A stretch of DNA of 64,000 nucleotides from Petrosia ficiformis (lineage: Eukaryota; Porifera; Demospongiae; Haplosclerida; Petrosiidae), in assembly GCA_947044365.1 (NCBI GenBank), contig OX345653.1:2117501-2181500 (forward strand), given 5' to 3'. This document shows positions 12,232 to 22,762 of this stretch, piece after piece; the stretch's first letter is position 1, and each line of letters begins with the position of its first letter. The notes beneath the pieces were generated by a model. That model was not told the origin of the DNA, made no database searches, and saw nothing but the letters and a program-made list of their open reading frames with translations. Both the position numbers and the translations under genes were made by a program.

Positions 12232-12886
12232 CCCTTTACCGGCTATAATTGAAATTAGCGTTTTCGTTATTAACCACAATTTAATTAAAAATTTTTGTGT
12301 GGGCGGAGCACTTAATATCTATATAACTTTTCAACACTATAACTCTCATATTTTATAAGTCTCAACATTCTAACTTTCTTTGTGAAAAGAAGAGTCTTTA
12401 GCAAACCCATTGATGTAAAATGTATGCTTCGCTATCAGCAGGAAGAGAGAAAGGCGAACGTTTGTAAGTATAGTAGTCGACGGGCAACGCCCACTTTTTG
12501 TCTAGTCTGTATAACGCCTGAATTTTAAGCAACCGTTACTTTTAACTCACTTAGTTATACAGAAGACTTTCTAAGAAAGCCATTGATACCAAAAACATGC
12601 TTCGTTAGCAGCAGGAAAGCAGCAAGACGAGTGTTTGAAACTGCAGTAGTTAGCGGCGACGTCCATACTTAGCGTCTTTATCAGTTTTGTTTGGCCTGGA
12701 ATCTGACGTTTTCACTAATTTAAACTAACTAAATGTTTTCTTCGTAGTGTGTGCTTGTTAGTTTCTTCTATATTTAAAGATTTTATCATATATTTGCCTT
12801 TTACAATTTATGTTGCAAATCTGCAACATTCGTTAATTAATGCATTATTCAAATGTTGCATATTTGCAACATTCGTCGGTAAAGGG
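12232..12886. mobile_element. 655-bp nonautonomous TTAA (piggyBac-type) element
   Basis: It begins CCCTTTACCGGC and ends in the reverse complement of CCCTTTACCGAC, and is flanked by TTAA at 12228-12231 and 12887-12890. Copy 1 has a single TTAA at the matching place (context TTCACATTTAATATG, near 2796), which proves insertion. CCC termini and a TTAA target are the hallmarks of piggyBac-type elements. No transposase is encoded. Inside are two related halves of about 160 bp (each with CATTGAT, ATGCTTCG, AGCAGGAA), and near the right end inverted words built from GTTGCAAAT and ATTTGCAAC. Confidence 0.92.
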
Positions 12887-12897
12887 TTAATACGTAT

Positions 12898-13133
12898 ATG
12901 TAGTTCTTCTCATGTGATATGTAGTTCTTAGTTCTTGGTAGTTCTTGTAGTTGTAGGTAATGCTTGGTAGTTCTTGGTAGTTCTTGGTAGTTCTTGGTAG
13001 TTCTTGAAGTTCTTCATAGTTGTGGTTGTTCTTGCTGCAGCTTTTGTAGTTGACAATATTATTTATGTCGTAATAGTTCTTGTGATCTTGTAGTTCTTTC
13101 ATTTCTTGTAGTTCTTGGTAGTTCTTGATACTT
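12898..13133. repeat. GTAGTTCTTG minisatellite, copy 2
   Basis: Degenerate GTAGTTCTTG repeats, the counterpart of 2811-3013. The CACTA element inserted into this array; CTT at 13131-13133 is the left half of its target-site duplication. Confidence 0.85.
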
Positions 13134-13350
13134 CACTGTGAAAAAAGGCAGTTATAATATGTTATCTTCATAATCTTATAACAATGATATTTTACTGTTA
13201 TAGCACCCTCTTATAACTTTCACTGTATAACTAGCTTATAACACAATTATATTACATTGTCTGTTTTCTTAAACATTATAACAAGAAAATAACAATAACA
13301 AGCAATATAAACTTAAGAATAACACTATTATAACGATATAATACAAAATA
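13134..13350. repeat. CACTA left subterminal TTATAAC repeats
   Basis: TTATAAC or its complement GTTATAA, and close variants, recur many times (for example near 13151, 13175, 13211, 13233, 13273 and 13328). The same words fill 20086-20200 at the other end. Repeated short subterminal motifs are the known transposase-binding sites of CACTA elements. That these particular words are such sites is inference. Confidence 0.7.
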
Positions 13351-13534
13351 GTTGAAGTTAACTAGTAGCTTGGCTTTTAACTTCATCAATTTCACAAACT
13401 TGGCTGCCCCTAAAAAGAAAACAGAATTACGGTTATCTTGAGTGTGTAGACAGTTACATTATTATAGAGGAATTTAGTAATAGTTACCATTTTTATATTG
13501 ACAACAGTCATAAAAAACTGAAACAAGATACTAG

Positions 13535-14990
13535 AGACTAGAGTAATCTGCCAGTATACCGCTCTGTGACCAGTCAATTCAACAGACCAACTTAAAAAAG
13601 GGCAATTACACAACACATTATACTTCAGAAATCTGCCAATGTCCCACTCTGTGATGAGTCAATTGCAACTTTAAAAAGGGCAATTACACAACACATTATA
13701 CTAGAGTAAACTGCCAATGTCCCGCTCTGTGACGAGTCAATTGAACAGACCAACTTAAAAAAGGGCAATTACACAATACATTATGCTAGAGTAATCTCCC
13801 AATGTCCCGCTCTGTGACGAGTCAATTGAACAGACCAACTTAAAAAAGGGCAATTACACAACACATAATACTACAGTAATCTGCCAATGTCCCGGTCTGT
13901 GACGAGTCAATTAAACAGACCAAGTTAAAAAATGGCAATTACATAACACATTATACTAGAGTAAACTGCCAATGTCCCGCTCTGTGACGAGTCAATTGAA
14001 CAGACCAACTTAAAAAGGGCAATTACACAACCCATTATACTACAGTAATCTGCCAATGTCCCGCTCTGTGACGAGTCAATTGAACAGACCAACTTAAAAA
14101 AGGGCAATTACACAACACATAATACTACAGTAATCTGCCAATGTCCCGGTCTGTGACGAGTCAATTAAACAGACCAACTTAAAAAATGGCAATTACACAA
14201 CACATTATACTAGAGTAAACCGCCAATTTCCCGCTCTGTGACGAGTCAATTGAACAGACCAACTTAAAAAGGGCAATTACACAACCCATTATACTACAGT
14301 AATCTGCCAATGTCCCGCTCTGTGACGAGTCAATTAAACAGACCAACTTAAAAAATGGCAATTACACAACACATTATACTAGAGTAAACTGCCAATGTCC
14401 CGCTCTGTGACGAGTCAATTCAACCGACCAACTTAAAAAAGGGCAATTACACAACACATTATGCTAGAATAATCTGCCAATGTCCCGCTCTGTGACGAGT
14501 CAATTGAACAGACCAACTTAAAAAAGGGCAATTACACAACACATTCTACTACAGTAATCTGCCAATATCCCGCTCTGTGACGAGTCAATTGAACAGACCA
14601 ACTTAAAAAAAGGCAATTACACAACATATTATACTACAGTAATCTGCCAATGTCCCTCTCTGTGACGAGTCAATTCAACATACCAACTTAAATAAAAGAG
14701 CAATTTTATATTATGCTAGAATAATCTGCCAATGTCCCGCTCTGTGACGAGTCAATTGAACAGACCAACTTAAAAAAAGGCAATTACACAACATATTATA
14801 CTACAGTAATCTGCCAATGTCCCTCTCTGTGACGAGTCAATTCAACATACCAACTTAAAAAAGGGCAATTACACAACACATTATACTACAGTAATCTGCC
14901 AATGTCCCGGTCTGTGACGAGTCAATTCAACATACCAACTTAAATAAAAGAGCAATTTTACATTATATAGTATGTCCAGAGTCAATTGAA
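13535..14990. repeat. 85-bp tandem array inside the CACTA element
   Basis: About 17 copies of an 85-bp unit containing CTGCCAATGTCCCGCTCTG, then TGACGAGTCAATTGAACAG, ACCAACTTAAAAAAGGG and CAATTACACAACACATTATA. The phase word CTCTGTGA occurs at 13562, 13647, 13725, 13810, 13895 (GTCTGTGA), 13980 and 14064. One copy is short by 7 bp. The right edge decays after 14940. Minus-strand open frames of 60-68 codons in it are translations of the repeat. Confidence 0.93.
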
Positions 14991-15315
14991 TATACCATCT
15001 TGAACAGAACATTAGACTACAGTAATCTACCAATTTTCATACTGAGTAACTACAATTCCAACTTAGGCACATTGTAATAATTTTGCTATGTTATTCCTAT
15101 GATTCCTAGGGTTATTCCCTTGTAAGTTTGTGTACTGAAACTGCTAAAACTAAAATTTACCTGCATAGGCTTCTTTTTGAGAAGTTTTCCACTCATAATC
15201 TAGCTCTTGTTCTCGCAACTCCTAAACAGTCTAATGTCTTTGCTGATGCAGCTGGTGCAGTGTTGAAGACCACATGCATGCATATAAGGGCGGAGCAATA
15301 TGGGAAGTAAGAAAA

Positions 15316-16202
15316 ATGGAGGATTATCATGACAGTGGAATAGAATCAACTCCTGATAAAGTTTCAGTATGTGTTCAAACTTAACTGTCCTTTTTCTAAC
15401 GTTTATGTTTAAACCCTGTTTTGCAGAAGAAATCTGTCAAGAGAAAGAGGAGTGTACAGGCTAGGAGGGAAAGAAGGAAGAAATTTAAAGATCGAAAACT
15501 AAAGAAAGTATTCAAAGCCAGGGACTATGATGATCATCTTGAAGATAGCAAGCACTTAAAATCTACTGGTGGACACACTATTGATGGAACTCACTCTGAA
15601 TACGCTGTTGAACACAGTTTTCATGACGAGAACATTGAAGGTACGGCTGTTGAACACAGCCGCATTATTGATGACAAGGCAGACAAGCACTTCAAAGATC
15701 TGCTGAAAGCTGTTTGGTCTATAAAAGTTTGTGTGCAAGATGGAGAAAGAGACGTGAAGCTTATGAAAAGGCGCTAGACGAGGAGCATAGATTAGAGCAA
15801 GAAGAAGATGTTCAAATTCAAGAAGCTAGGATAAAAGAAATGACAAGTAATGCAAAGGACTGCTTCAAAATGGTCTTAAGCAGGCTGTATGAAGATAAAG
15901 TAAAGGAATCAGAATCATCTACAAATGTGCTATTACTTCCCACTGTAAAAAGTGAAGAAGGTGATGAAGGTAAACAACTTGATAATCTCGGAATTAGAGG
16001 AATACAACGAGTAGGTGTTCAAAGAATGCTACGATCTCTTAAAATTGAGAAATGTAAATCTTTAAATGATGCTTGTACCTACCGTGACATGCAAAGTAAT
16101 AAAGTGGAAGTAGTGCGAGACTATTGGAGGAATCAACTCTATGAGGGAAGAAGTCGTTCAGAAAAAATGGTTAAACTAGCTTTAAGTGGTTCCCAAAACT
16201 AA
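15316..16202 (+). CDS. CACTA accessory protein 1 (basic, coiled-coil-like)
   Basis: Exon 1 is 15316-15366 (MEDYHDSGIESTPDKVS). A 60-nt GT-AG intron follows (15367-15426), then exon 2 from 15427 (KKSVKRKRSVQARRERRKK). The product has a very basic N-terminal stretch resembling a nuclear localisation or nucleic-acid-binding segment. It then has a charged, probably helical part (EKALDEEHRLEQEEDVQIQE) and a C-terminal domain with GIRGIQRVGVQRMLRSLKIE, ending at TAA 16200-16202. The frame changes between about 15714 and 15775, so this copy carries a frameshift unless an unseen intron corrects it. An open stretch at 15128-15310 (LVLATPKQSNVFADAAGAV) just upstream, ending at a GTAAG, may be a further exon. 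I do not recognise the family. Its role as a helper to the transposase is inferred only from its position. Confidence 0.6.
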
Positions 16203-16698
16203 TTTAATACTACTATTAATTGCTAATGATTATTGCCTTTTAATCATTAATTCTTTGTGAATCAAAAGTAAACTTTATATGTCATTGGTATATTGATATT
16301 AATCTTATCAATACCATAATCAAATGTTTCCTCTACACTTGTGAATTGTGAATGTACAACAAGCAATTAAACGGCTTAAAGGTATAATATTGGAAAAGTC
16401 ATCACTATCAAAGAGAGTAATTGAAAGAAACAAGTTATTGCCATAATGAAACTTGCAAGGATGGTCTTGAAACCATTGCACATATGCAAATGCATGATTT
16501 TTTTAACATCCTGCCCAATTAACTGCAAAGCATGAGTGAAGAAATACTGAACCTGACATCAGAAATTCCTGCTTGTACTGTTTGGATAATAGCACCCGGT
16601 ATTTTCCAAATGGCTGCTACATTTGAGAACTTGTTCTTGCCAGCTTTGTAGGAGTTGAAAAGCTCACTGAAAACGTCTACTTGCTTGTATTCAATATA
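16203..16698 (-). other. Region between accessory gene 1 and transposase
   Basis: The minus strand has an open stretch from about 16685 to 16540 (containing VDVFSELFNSYKAGKNKFSNVAA) that could be a C-terminal exon of the transposase. I cannot place splice sites with confidence, and nothing else is recognised. Confidence 0.35.
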
Positions 16699-18324
16699 TC
16701 ATCTTGGAACGAACTCAATGTCATCATCAGGGTAGATTTTATCATACACTTGTTGTAACCATGTGTATGTCGGTTCAGAAAAGAATTTCTCTTTACCAGG
16801 AAGGACAGGCTTTTGACAACTTGCCTGAAGGGCACTAAATGATGATGGGAGGCAAAAAAGATTATTGTCATTATTTGCAACAAACAATCCATCAGGATTC
16901 TTGTGATTACAATTAGTCCATTTAATTACATCAAATCCTCCATAGTTTGGTTTGTCTGACACTCGAATTTCAAACTTCTTCATACATTTTGAGCATCCTC
17001 TACTCGCTTGGTATCCATAGAAACTACAGATCTTACGAACTGCTGGTAGGTCACAAGAAATATAAGATAAAGCAACTCTAACATGCACATGACCAAGAGG
17101 AACGTCATTACATTTAATCCATACTCCTTTCCAAAGTGATCGCACAAAGGTTTTAAATAACTATGGATATTCTTCTTAGGCTCCTTAGGCCCAGGAATGC
17201 AAGAAACAAGTATAACATTTTCTGGCTTAAATCTAATTGAACGAGGAAGATTCTGAATAACTAAGTAAATAACTCCAGCACTATATTGTATGTGCTTAAA
17301 AGGTCAAAACCAATCAACATTCATCATCAATAGCAAATTTGCTTCTTCCTTTAAAAATTTCCACAATTGCCCATCATAAACATCATGTAACATATCTTCA
17401 GAAACTCTCCTATTGCGCCAATGTTGGCACATACACAAGAAATTCGGTCTGTTCAGGAACATCTGCAAAGTCGAGGTCACTCCATTATAGACATACGGCT
17501 TACAAGGAATCAACTGTTCTTTTTTGCCTACTCTTGTTGATTTCAGCAAATTTCAAACACATTTTGTCCTTCGAAACAACTGACGGTGGTTTGGAAAATA
17601 AATAATAGTGCATTTTGGCAAATCCTGTCCAAACAGGTTCACTTTAATGAGCTCATCTAGATCATAAAGTGCATGACATTTTGTGCAAACAACGTAATCC
17701 TTCATTTTTGTGTCAAGATAGATCATTCTTCTCCCAGAATACAGCGATAATGGTAAAATCAATGAAACCATAGTAATCAACACATTATCTGTAACAAGAG
17801 CCAGAGTTTTGAACAGCATCTTCATGAACTTCTGTATCATCTGAGCACCACGCTCTGAAAGCTGATAACTGAGCTGCAGGAGAGATATAAAGAAAACAAA
17901 TAATCCACACAAACTGTTCCGCTTTTCTAGAGATTCTACATGTTTCAATACTGCTTTGAGATTCTATCCTAGTATCTTCATCATTTCCATGAGCTTCATC
18001 ATTATCATCAGAGCTCCATACTTCAGGACCATCAGACTCTGAATTATACTCTGAAACTGAAGAGCTGACATCACTACAGTCATCATCATCATTTGCCGAC
18101 GTCTGGTAGTTTTCTTTGTTCATATCATCAAGATTACAATTTGGAGTTGATTCATCAGTGTCTTCAAGGTCAATTTCCTTTATATTATTATCAGTTTTCT
18201 GGGGAATTGGCTCTGTATATCCCGGACAGTACGGCATAGATCGATGACGAAGGTATGTAGAATAGGAGAGTACTTTCTTGCAACGCTTGCCCTGTGTTCT
18301 AGGTCTTTTCGTTTTCTCAGCCAT
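16699..18324 (-). pseudogene. EnSpm/CACTA transposase (tnp2-like), broken
   Basis: Reads from ATG 18324 (MAEKTKRPRTQGKRCKKV). In order: a basic N-terminus, an acidic Asp/Ser-rich stretch, and a Cys-containing segment VVCTKCHALYDLDELI with FPNHRQLFRRTKC. Then comes LWKFLKEEANLLLMMNVDWF, where the Asp of DWF is the conserved first catalytic position in this family. PFKHIQYSAGVIYLVIQNLP and IPGPKEPK follow, then CDLPAVRKICSF and GYQASRGCSKC. The last clear residues are YPDDDIEFVPR, stop at 16699. Lesions: a frameshift between about 17948 and 17890; TGA at 17553-17555, just after RRTKCV; TGA at 17304-17306, directly after DWF; and a frameshift near 17150. The TGA after DWF replaces the residue normally preceding PFKH. 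The call rests on several family-specific words in the right order. Confidence 0.9.
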
Positions 18325-18428
18325 TTTACCAATAATAATAATAATAATAATAATTAATTATATAGAGTATCTACACGTGAGATGCATGGGACAAGCTGTG
18401 TTTTTATTTTTTACTGACTTTCACTTAG

Positions 18429-20085
18429 ATGACTTCTCGTTCTAAAATGGATTTTGTGAGCCCTGGACAATGGTCTAAAAAGCGAATGCTAGCTGTGTTG
18501 GAAGATGACTCAGTTGATTTCCCACATTCGTCCCTTGTTACTACATTCACTAGTTCAGCCTAACACAGGCAAGTCATCTCGTTCGTTTTATGGAAACAAA
18601 TCCAGACGCAATACATTTACACCTGGATCATCACATAGTAGTAATGCGATGAGCACCAACACAAGACAAGGATTGTCTAGTGACAACTTAGCAACAGTGC
18701 ACCCGAGGCTAACACCCAATACCGTACGTGATTCATATGGTGGTATTAGAAGGCAATTGGCAAATAGTTTGTACTCTGAGCAAAGGATGGATGAATTGCA
18801 TAATAGTTTAGCTGAATGGCATTATCAACCAGGAGAGGTGCTGGACAAAGGAAAACGCAAAATGGGTGTGAGGATGATGATGATGATGATGAAGTACAAT
18901 ATGATAATTCTCCATTCCAATCAGGCACAAACGAAATCAAGAAAATGATCAAAGCAATGGAGTTTTCAGTTAACAAAATGTTTACTGATATACATAACCA
19001 AATTTGCGATTTAACAGATTGTATTGGTATGATAGAAGAATGGCAAGATAAAATGACAAGTGAGTTGTCATCCAGCATGTCTACAGAGTCATCATCAACA
19101 GAAGGATCAAATGATTCTGCTGGTAGAAAGCGGTGAACTCCTCCCGAAATACAGGTATATATAATTTGTCTTTTTACATTGACTGGTCTTGACTTCCATT
19201 TGCATTAGCTTGAAATACGAAGTTTCAATGGGTGTCTAGCTACACCAGAAAAGATCAGACCTAATGAAAGGTAAAAAAGTGTAATAATTACACACACAAG
19301 TTTATACCTTTATTTTAGATTGAACAGTTCTTACAATCGTGGGGTTGTCGCTAAGATAATTCAAAAAATAGGCACAGAAAAGATTAGCAAGAATCAAATA
19401 ATGGTATTTTGATATAAAATGTTTTGTTATAATTATATTAATTTAATATTTTCAGCTGGTTGTCTAACACACAAAAAAACACTTATTCAAATTGAATGAT
19501 CAAAGGACCCTGCTATAATGGAGAAAAAGAGAATCTGCTCAAAACAACAAAGGGTACGTGCCCCACTTTTTTTTGATAATGTAAATTAAAATTCTCGTTT
19601 TAAATACAAGACATTTAAGCGACGATCGAAAATTGTTACAGAAAAAGAGAAGGAGAAGTGGAAATTAGTGCAACCTGTCATGATGTCTGAAGAAGAAGAG
19701 GATCCGGCATCAGCCATCATGGAGCAGTGAAGAATTTAACAATTTTTTGGATATGTTTGATGAACGCTATTCGAAAAAGGATCCAAAGACCAAAGCAAAA
19801 GCATTTTCACGAAAGTTAGGGGAGGTAGTTGTAAGAGAACCACCAGTACTAATATCTGACGGACTATGGATGATCAGTGAAGATTGTTTATCTGAGTCAT
19901 ACCCTGAAGAATTAGAAACAAAACTAAGATTCAAATATGCTTTTTTTTGTTTTGACATCAGTGATATACTTAGTTTTCATTTCTTCATTATTGGTATGTG
20001 TTATACAAAAAGTATCATTAAGATATATAGAAAAATATCATTGAAATATACTTTGTTTTATTACTGTAGGATACTTGTAGAATAA
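18429..20085 (+). pseudogene. CACTA accessory protein 2, disrupted
   Basis: Divergent from the transposase; the start is 105 bp from the transposase ATG. It opens MTSRSKMDFVSPGQWSKKRM (ATG 18429), shifts frame to PNTGKSSRSFYGNKSRR (18555-18850), then shifts back to CEDDDDDDEVQYD next to a GAT repeat at about 18874-18890. TGA at 19134-19136 interrupts SAGRKR/TPPEIQ. Short introns are readable at 19155-19208, 19271-19318 and 19404-19455, joining LEIRSFNGCLATPEKIRP to NERLNSSYNRGVVAKIIQ. A final part from about 19700 reads HQPSWSSEEFNNFLDMFDER, followed by a basic stretch and REPPVLISDGLW. The family is not recognised with certainty. The acidic stretch, the W-S-EEF-N-LD-R pattern and the basic C-terminus suggest a nuclear accessory protein. 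At least three lesions are visible. Confidence 0.6.
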
Positions 20086-20231
20086 TCCTGTTATAAAAAT
20101 ATAGCTTATATGCTGCCTGTAAGCTGTTATCAATCCAGCTTATAACCATGTTATACTGTGCAGTATAACAGTACAATAACAATGTTATAATACACATATA
20201 AACATGCATATACGAAGCATTTGTCACAGTG
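20086..20231. repeat. CACTA right subterminal TTATAAC repeats
   Basis: GTTATAA, GCTTATAAC, GTTATAC and GTATAAC words are crowded into this end, mirroring 13134-13350. It finishes with TCACAGTG followed by the CTT duplication. Confidence 0.7.
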
Positions 20232-21253
20232 CTTCGTGGTAGTTCTTGGTAGTTCTTGCTGTTCTCGCACAGTTTATATTTACAAGAGGTTGCTGTATTC
20301 TAGCAGTGGAACGACGCTGCAGAGTAGTTCTCATTCTCGAAATACTTTTAATAATAAGTGATACTATCTGTGTTAATAATATGAAATCTTCTTTTAATTT
20401 TATCAACAGTAATTATCTATAGTAATAAGTAATTAAATATTAATTTATTGAGAGTTTAATTAATTGTATCATTATTTAAACTGTTAATTAAACAGTGAAG
20501 CAATAAAATTAATTAGTTTATTACTGTTACTAGTTAATTAATTTTACCAATAACTATTATTAATTAACTGAAAATGGTGGGTGTGTTCATTGTTCAGATG
20601 GACATTTTAAGATGACAGAAATGTTTGATAGTGATTGCTGATTGAGAAGTAAACCTGTGAGTTATCATTAAAATTTAACTCCATTTCCTCTTACTAGAAT
20701 ATACTGGCTGTGTTGAAAGGGAAATCCTTTCTACAATGTTTCTGAGGACTTACAACTGGTACTAGTAATTTTACAATGAATATGTCAGACATTCTCTTCC
20801 CATTCTGTAGATAGCTACTAAGGGTAACATTACACATTCAGAGTGCAAATTGTATTTTATAGAGTGAGCTGTTGAATGTTATGTTAGTTAATATTTGTTC
20901 CACACTCCAGGTCCTCCGTAGAGGTCAGGTTAATTCTGATTGCTGTCACTTCCAAGACATTCCTTCGTATGCTTTCTAATAATGTTTAAAATGTGAGTAC
21001 AAGGAAGGAATTTGATAGAATATTATTTAGTACTGAAATATAGCACCTCAAGTATAGTGTTTTCATAATAATTTCTCAGTAAGTTTCAAAACTTATGAAT
21101 TTCCATCAACCGCTGTTCAGTCTTTCATTTATTATTATCACAAATCACTATTAACATATTTAGTTTTGAACTAAATTACGTATTTTAGTCTTTCCCCCCT
21201 TTCTTCTAAAAATTAACGTCCAAACATTTGCTCAGTTAATATTGGGAATTATG
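20232..21253. repeat. Segmental duplication, copy 2, second part
   Basis: Continues the homology to copy 1 (about 3014-3912) directly after the CACTA element. Relative to copy 1 it contains an extra stretch around 20330-20430 (a simple indel difference). No gene is recognised. Confidence 0.9.
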
Positions 21254-22124
21254 TCGCAAAAATTGAAAATTGAGTTATTGGTATCGTTGGAATCTCCATC
21301 TTCTTACCTACATCCTGGTGGTTTCGATTTTGCAATTGCACGCTCTGTTGAGTACTTACACACCCTCAAAGTTTGACAGCTAAAATAATTGAAATGCCTA
21401 GAAAAGCCCTTTCTAAATTATTTACATGTTTCCGTGTTACATTCCGTTTACATAAGCATGTGGTACAGAAAGAAGAGGCTGGAGAGAGTTTAAAGGTTTA
21501 TTTTAGCATTTAGATAGTTTGTAATCGTTTTTTAAACTACAACATAGTTGAAATATTGTAGTTCACTTCCAGATTAGCGAGTATTCATCAGCAATCACAG
21601 CCAAAGTGGACAGATATAAACAGTGAGTAACATTTAATTAAATTCTGTTGTTATTATTGATGTTTAACTGTATATATGTATATGTAAGTCTGTATATATA
21701 TATATATACCATCAGACTGTTGAAAGTGATGTGATTATGATGTAGATTTACTTACTTAGGTTAACTCGTTGCGTGCCATTAAAAAATTAATTAATTTTTG
21801 TGGGGTAATTCCCCAATACCAAATTAATTCCTGTGGTCAGAAAGAAAGGTCAACGTTTCAGATGCTCTGCTTTTGCGGGTATTTTCTAAGTCTGTAACGT
21901 CTTGTAAGGCCATTTTCCTACTCTCTGACGTTTGATAGACCTTTGGGAAACATGAAGACTGGTTGTATCACTTCAGTTATCGATATGTAGAGTGATATTC
22001 AGCTACGAGGTAAGTAATCTTTGAAAAATTGATAGTATTGTTGTAATTCATTGTGTATTTGTTAATTTTAAATATTAAACCAAAGAAATAACGTAAATGT
22101 ACAGTTTAGTAACTAGAGAGTCGC

Positions 22125-22439
22125 TTATATGATATGGGAGCTTATATAGACTATTTTGTGGTAATTTTCAAAGCAACGGATAGGGCATAAAGGGGGATGG
22201 TCTTGGCATGTTTTGCAATGGTAAAGGGTTCTCTTTCTCTTAGTAGATTTGCTGCAAAGTATACATTCATACTGCTCTTTTACTGTTCTTTTAGCAAGGA
22301 AATGTTTTCTTCAATCTAGTCTTTCAGGCTGATTCTCTAATGAAGAACGGGGTCTTCCTGCTAGAGGTTTACGAACAGATTGTTGGATGTAGTCCCTCGT
22401 TAATTGGTCAACAAGAACTCCTTCATATGTTATGACCAT
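22125..22439 (-). pseudogene. piggyBac transposase C-terminus with Cys-rich domain
   Basis: Reads from ATG 22439-22437 to TAA 22127-22125, 104 codons, with an in-frame TGA at 22313-22311. The part before the TGA (GVLVDQLTRDYIQQSVRKPL, then AGRPRSS) resembles the linker that follows the DDE core. After it come YECILCSKSTKRKRTLYHCK and TCQDHPPLCPIRCFENYH. The C-x2-C, C-x2-C, LC-x3-CF, YH arrangement is the zinc-binding Cys-rich domain that ends piggyBac transposases and binds their TIRs. The ATG is simply the first in frame; the original protein continued upstream. Broken and truncated. Confidence 0.85.
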
Positions 22440-22500
22440 TATGTAATATTACTTGAATATAGTAATTGTTTATTGTTTTCTTATTTAGTTTTATGTATAA

Positions 22501-22593
22501 TTATGTACCTATATCATTCTCATTGTTACTAGTCTCTTCATCAGACCTCCAATCACCAATCATTTCCAGTACAACAGAAGTTGAAAAAGCCAT
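22501..22593 (-). pseudogene. Possible N-terminal fragment of the piggyBac transposase
   Basis: A 30-codon frame, MAFSTSVVLEMIGDWRSDEE and nine further residues before GT-containing codons and TAA 22503-22501. The acidic character and its place next to the right TIR fit a piggyBac N-terminus, but it is short and the link to 22439 is not in one frame. Confidence 0.4.
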
Positions 22594-22694
22594 GATATTC
22601 ATTGTTACAGATGCTTATATATTTTTGACACTTCAATGAGTTTCTACAATGTGGTTGCTCTGTATAAACATTGGTTTCCCCCTGTTACTATATA

Positions 22695-22762
22695 TAGGCG
22701 CGTGGCACTGGTCAATAATACAATTTAATTGAATAACGCGCCTATAAATAGGCGCGTGGCAC
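22695..22762. repeat. Repeated word and hairpin at the piggyBac right end
   Basis: TAGGCGCGTGGCAC occurs twice, at 22695-22708 and 22749-22762. The second copy forms the right arm of an inverted repeat (ACGCGCCTAT / ATAGGCGCGT, 22736-22757, two-base centre). A repeat of the end sequence inside the terminus resembles the internal transposase-binding repeats known in piggyBac-type ends. Confidence 0.75.

Larger units (their letters stand above)
10099..13133. repeat. Segmental duplication, copy 2, first part
   Basis: Matches 1-3013 in direct orientation, with a deletion corresponding to about 45-270 of copy 1 and an added TTAA element at 12232-12886. It is interrupted at 13133 by the CACTA element and resumes at 20232. 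The order of all shared landmarks is the same as in copy 1. Confidence 0.9.
13134..20231 (-). mobile_element. CACTA/EnSpm transposon, 7.1 kb
   Basis: The element starts CACTGTGA and ends TCACAGTG, flanked by the 3-bp duplication CTT (13131-13133 and 20232-20234). Removing it and one CTT restores a sequence that aligns with copy 1 at about 3001-3060. CACTA-like termini with a 3-bp duplication are typical of EnSpm/CACTA elements. The minus-strand gene confirms this: it carries the DWF, NLPRSIRFK, PGPKEPK, DLPAVRK and GCSKC words of tnp2-type (Transposase_21-like) transposases. Two plus-strand accessory gene regions flank the transposase. All three genes carry lesions, so this copy is probably not autonomous. 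Confidence 0.93.

Noticed and set aside
13925..14361. Minus-strand 60-codon frames (MPFFKLVCSIDSSQSGTLAD type)
   Set aside because: Repeated readings of the 85-bp array, broken in most units.
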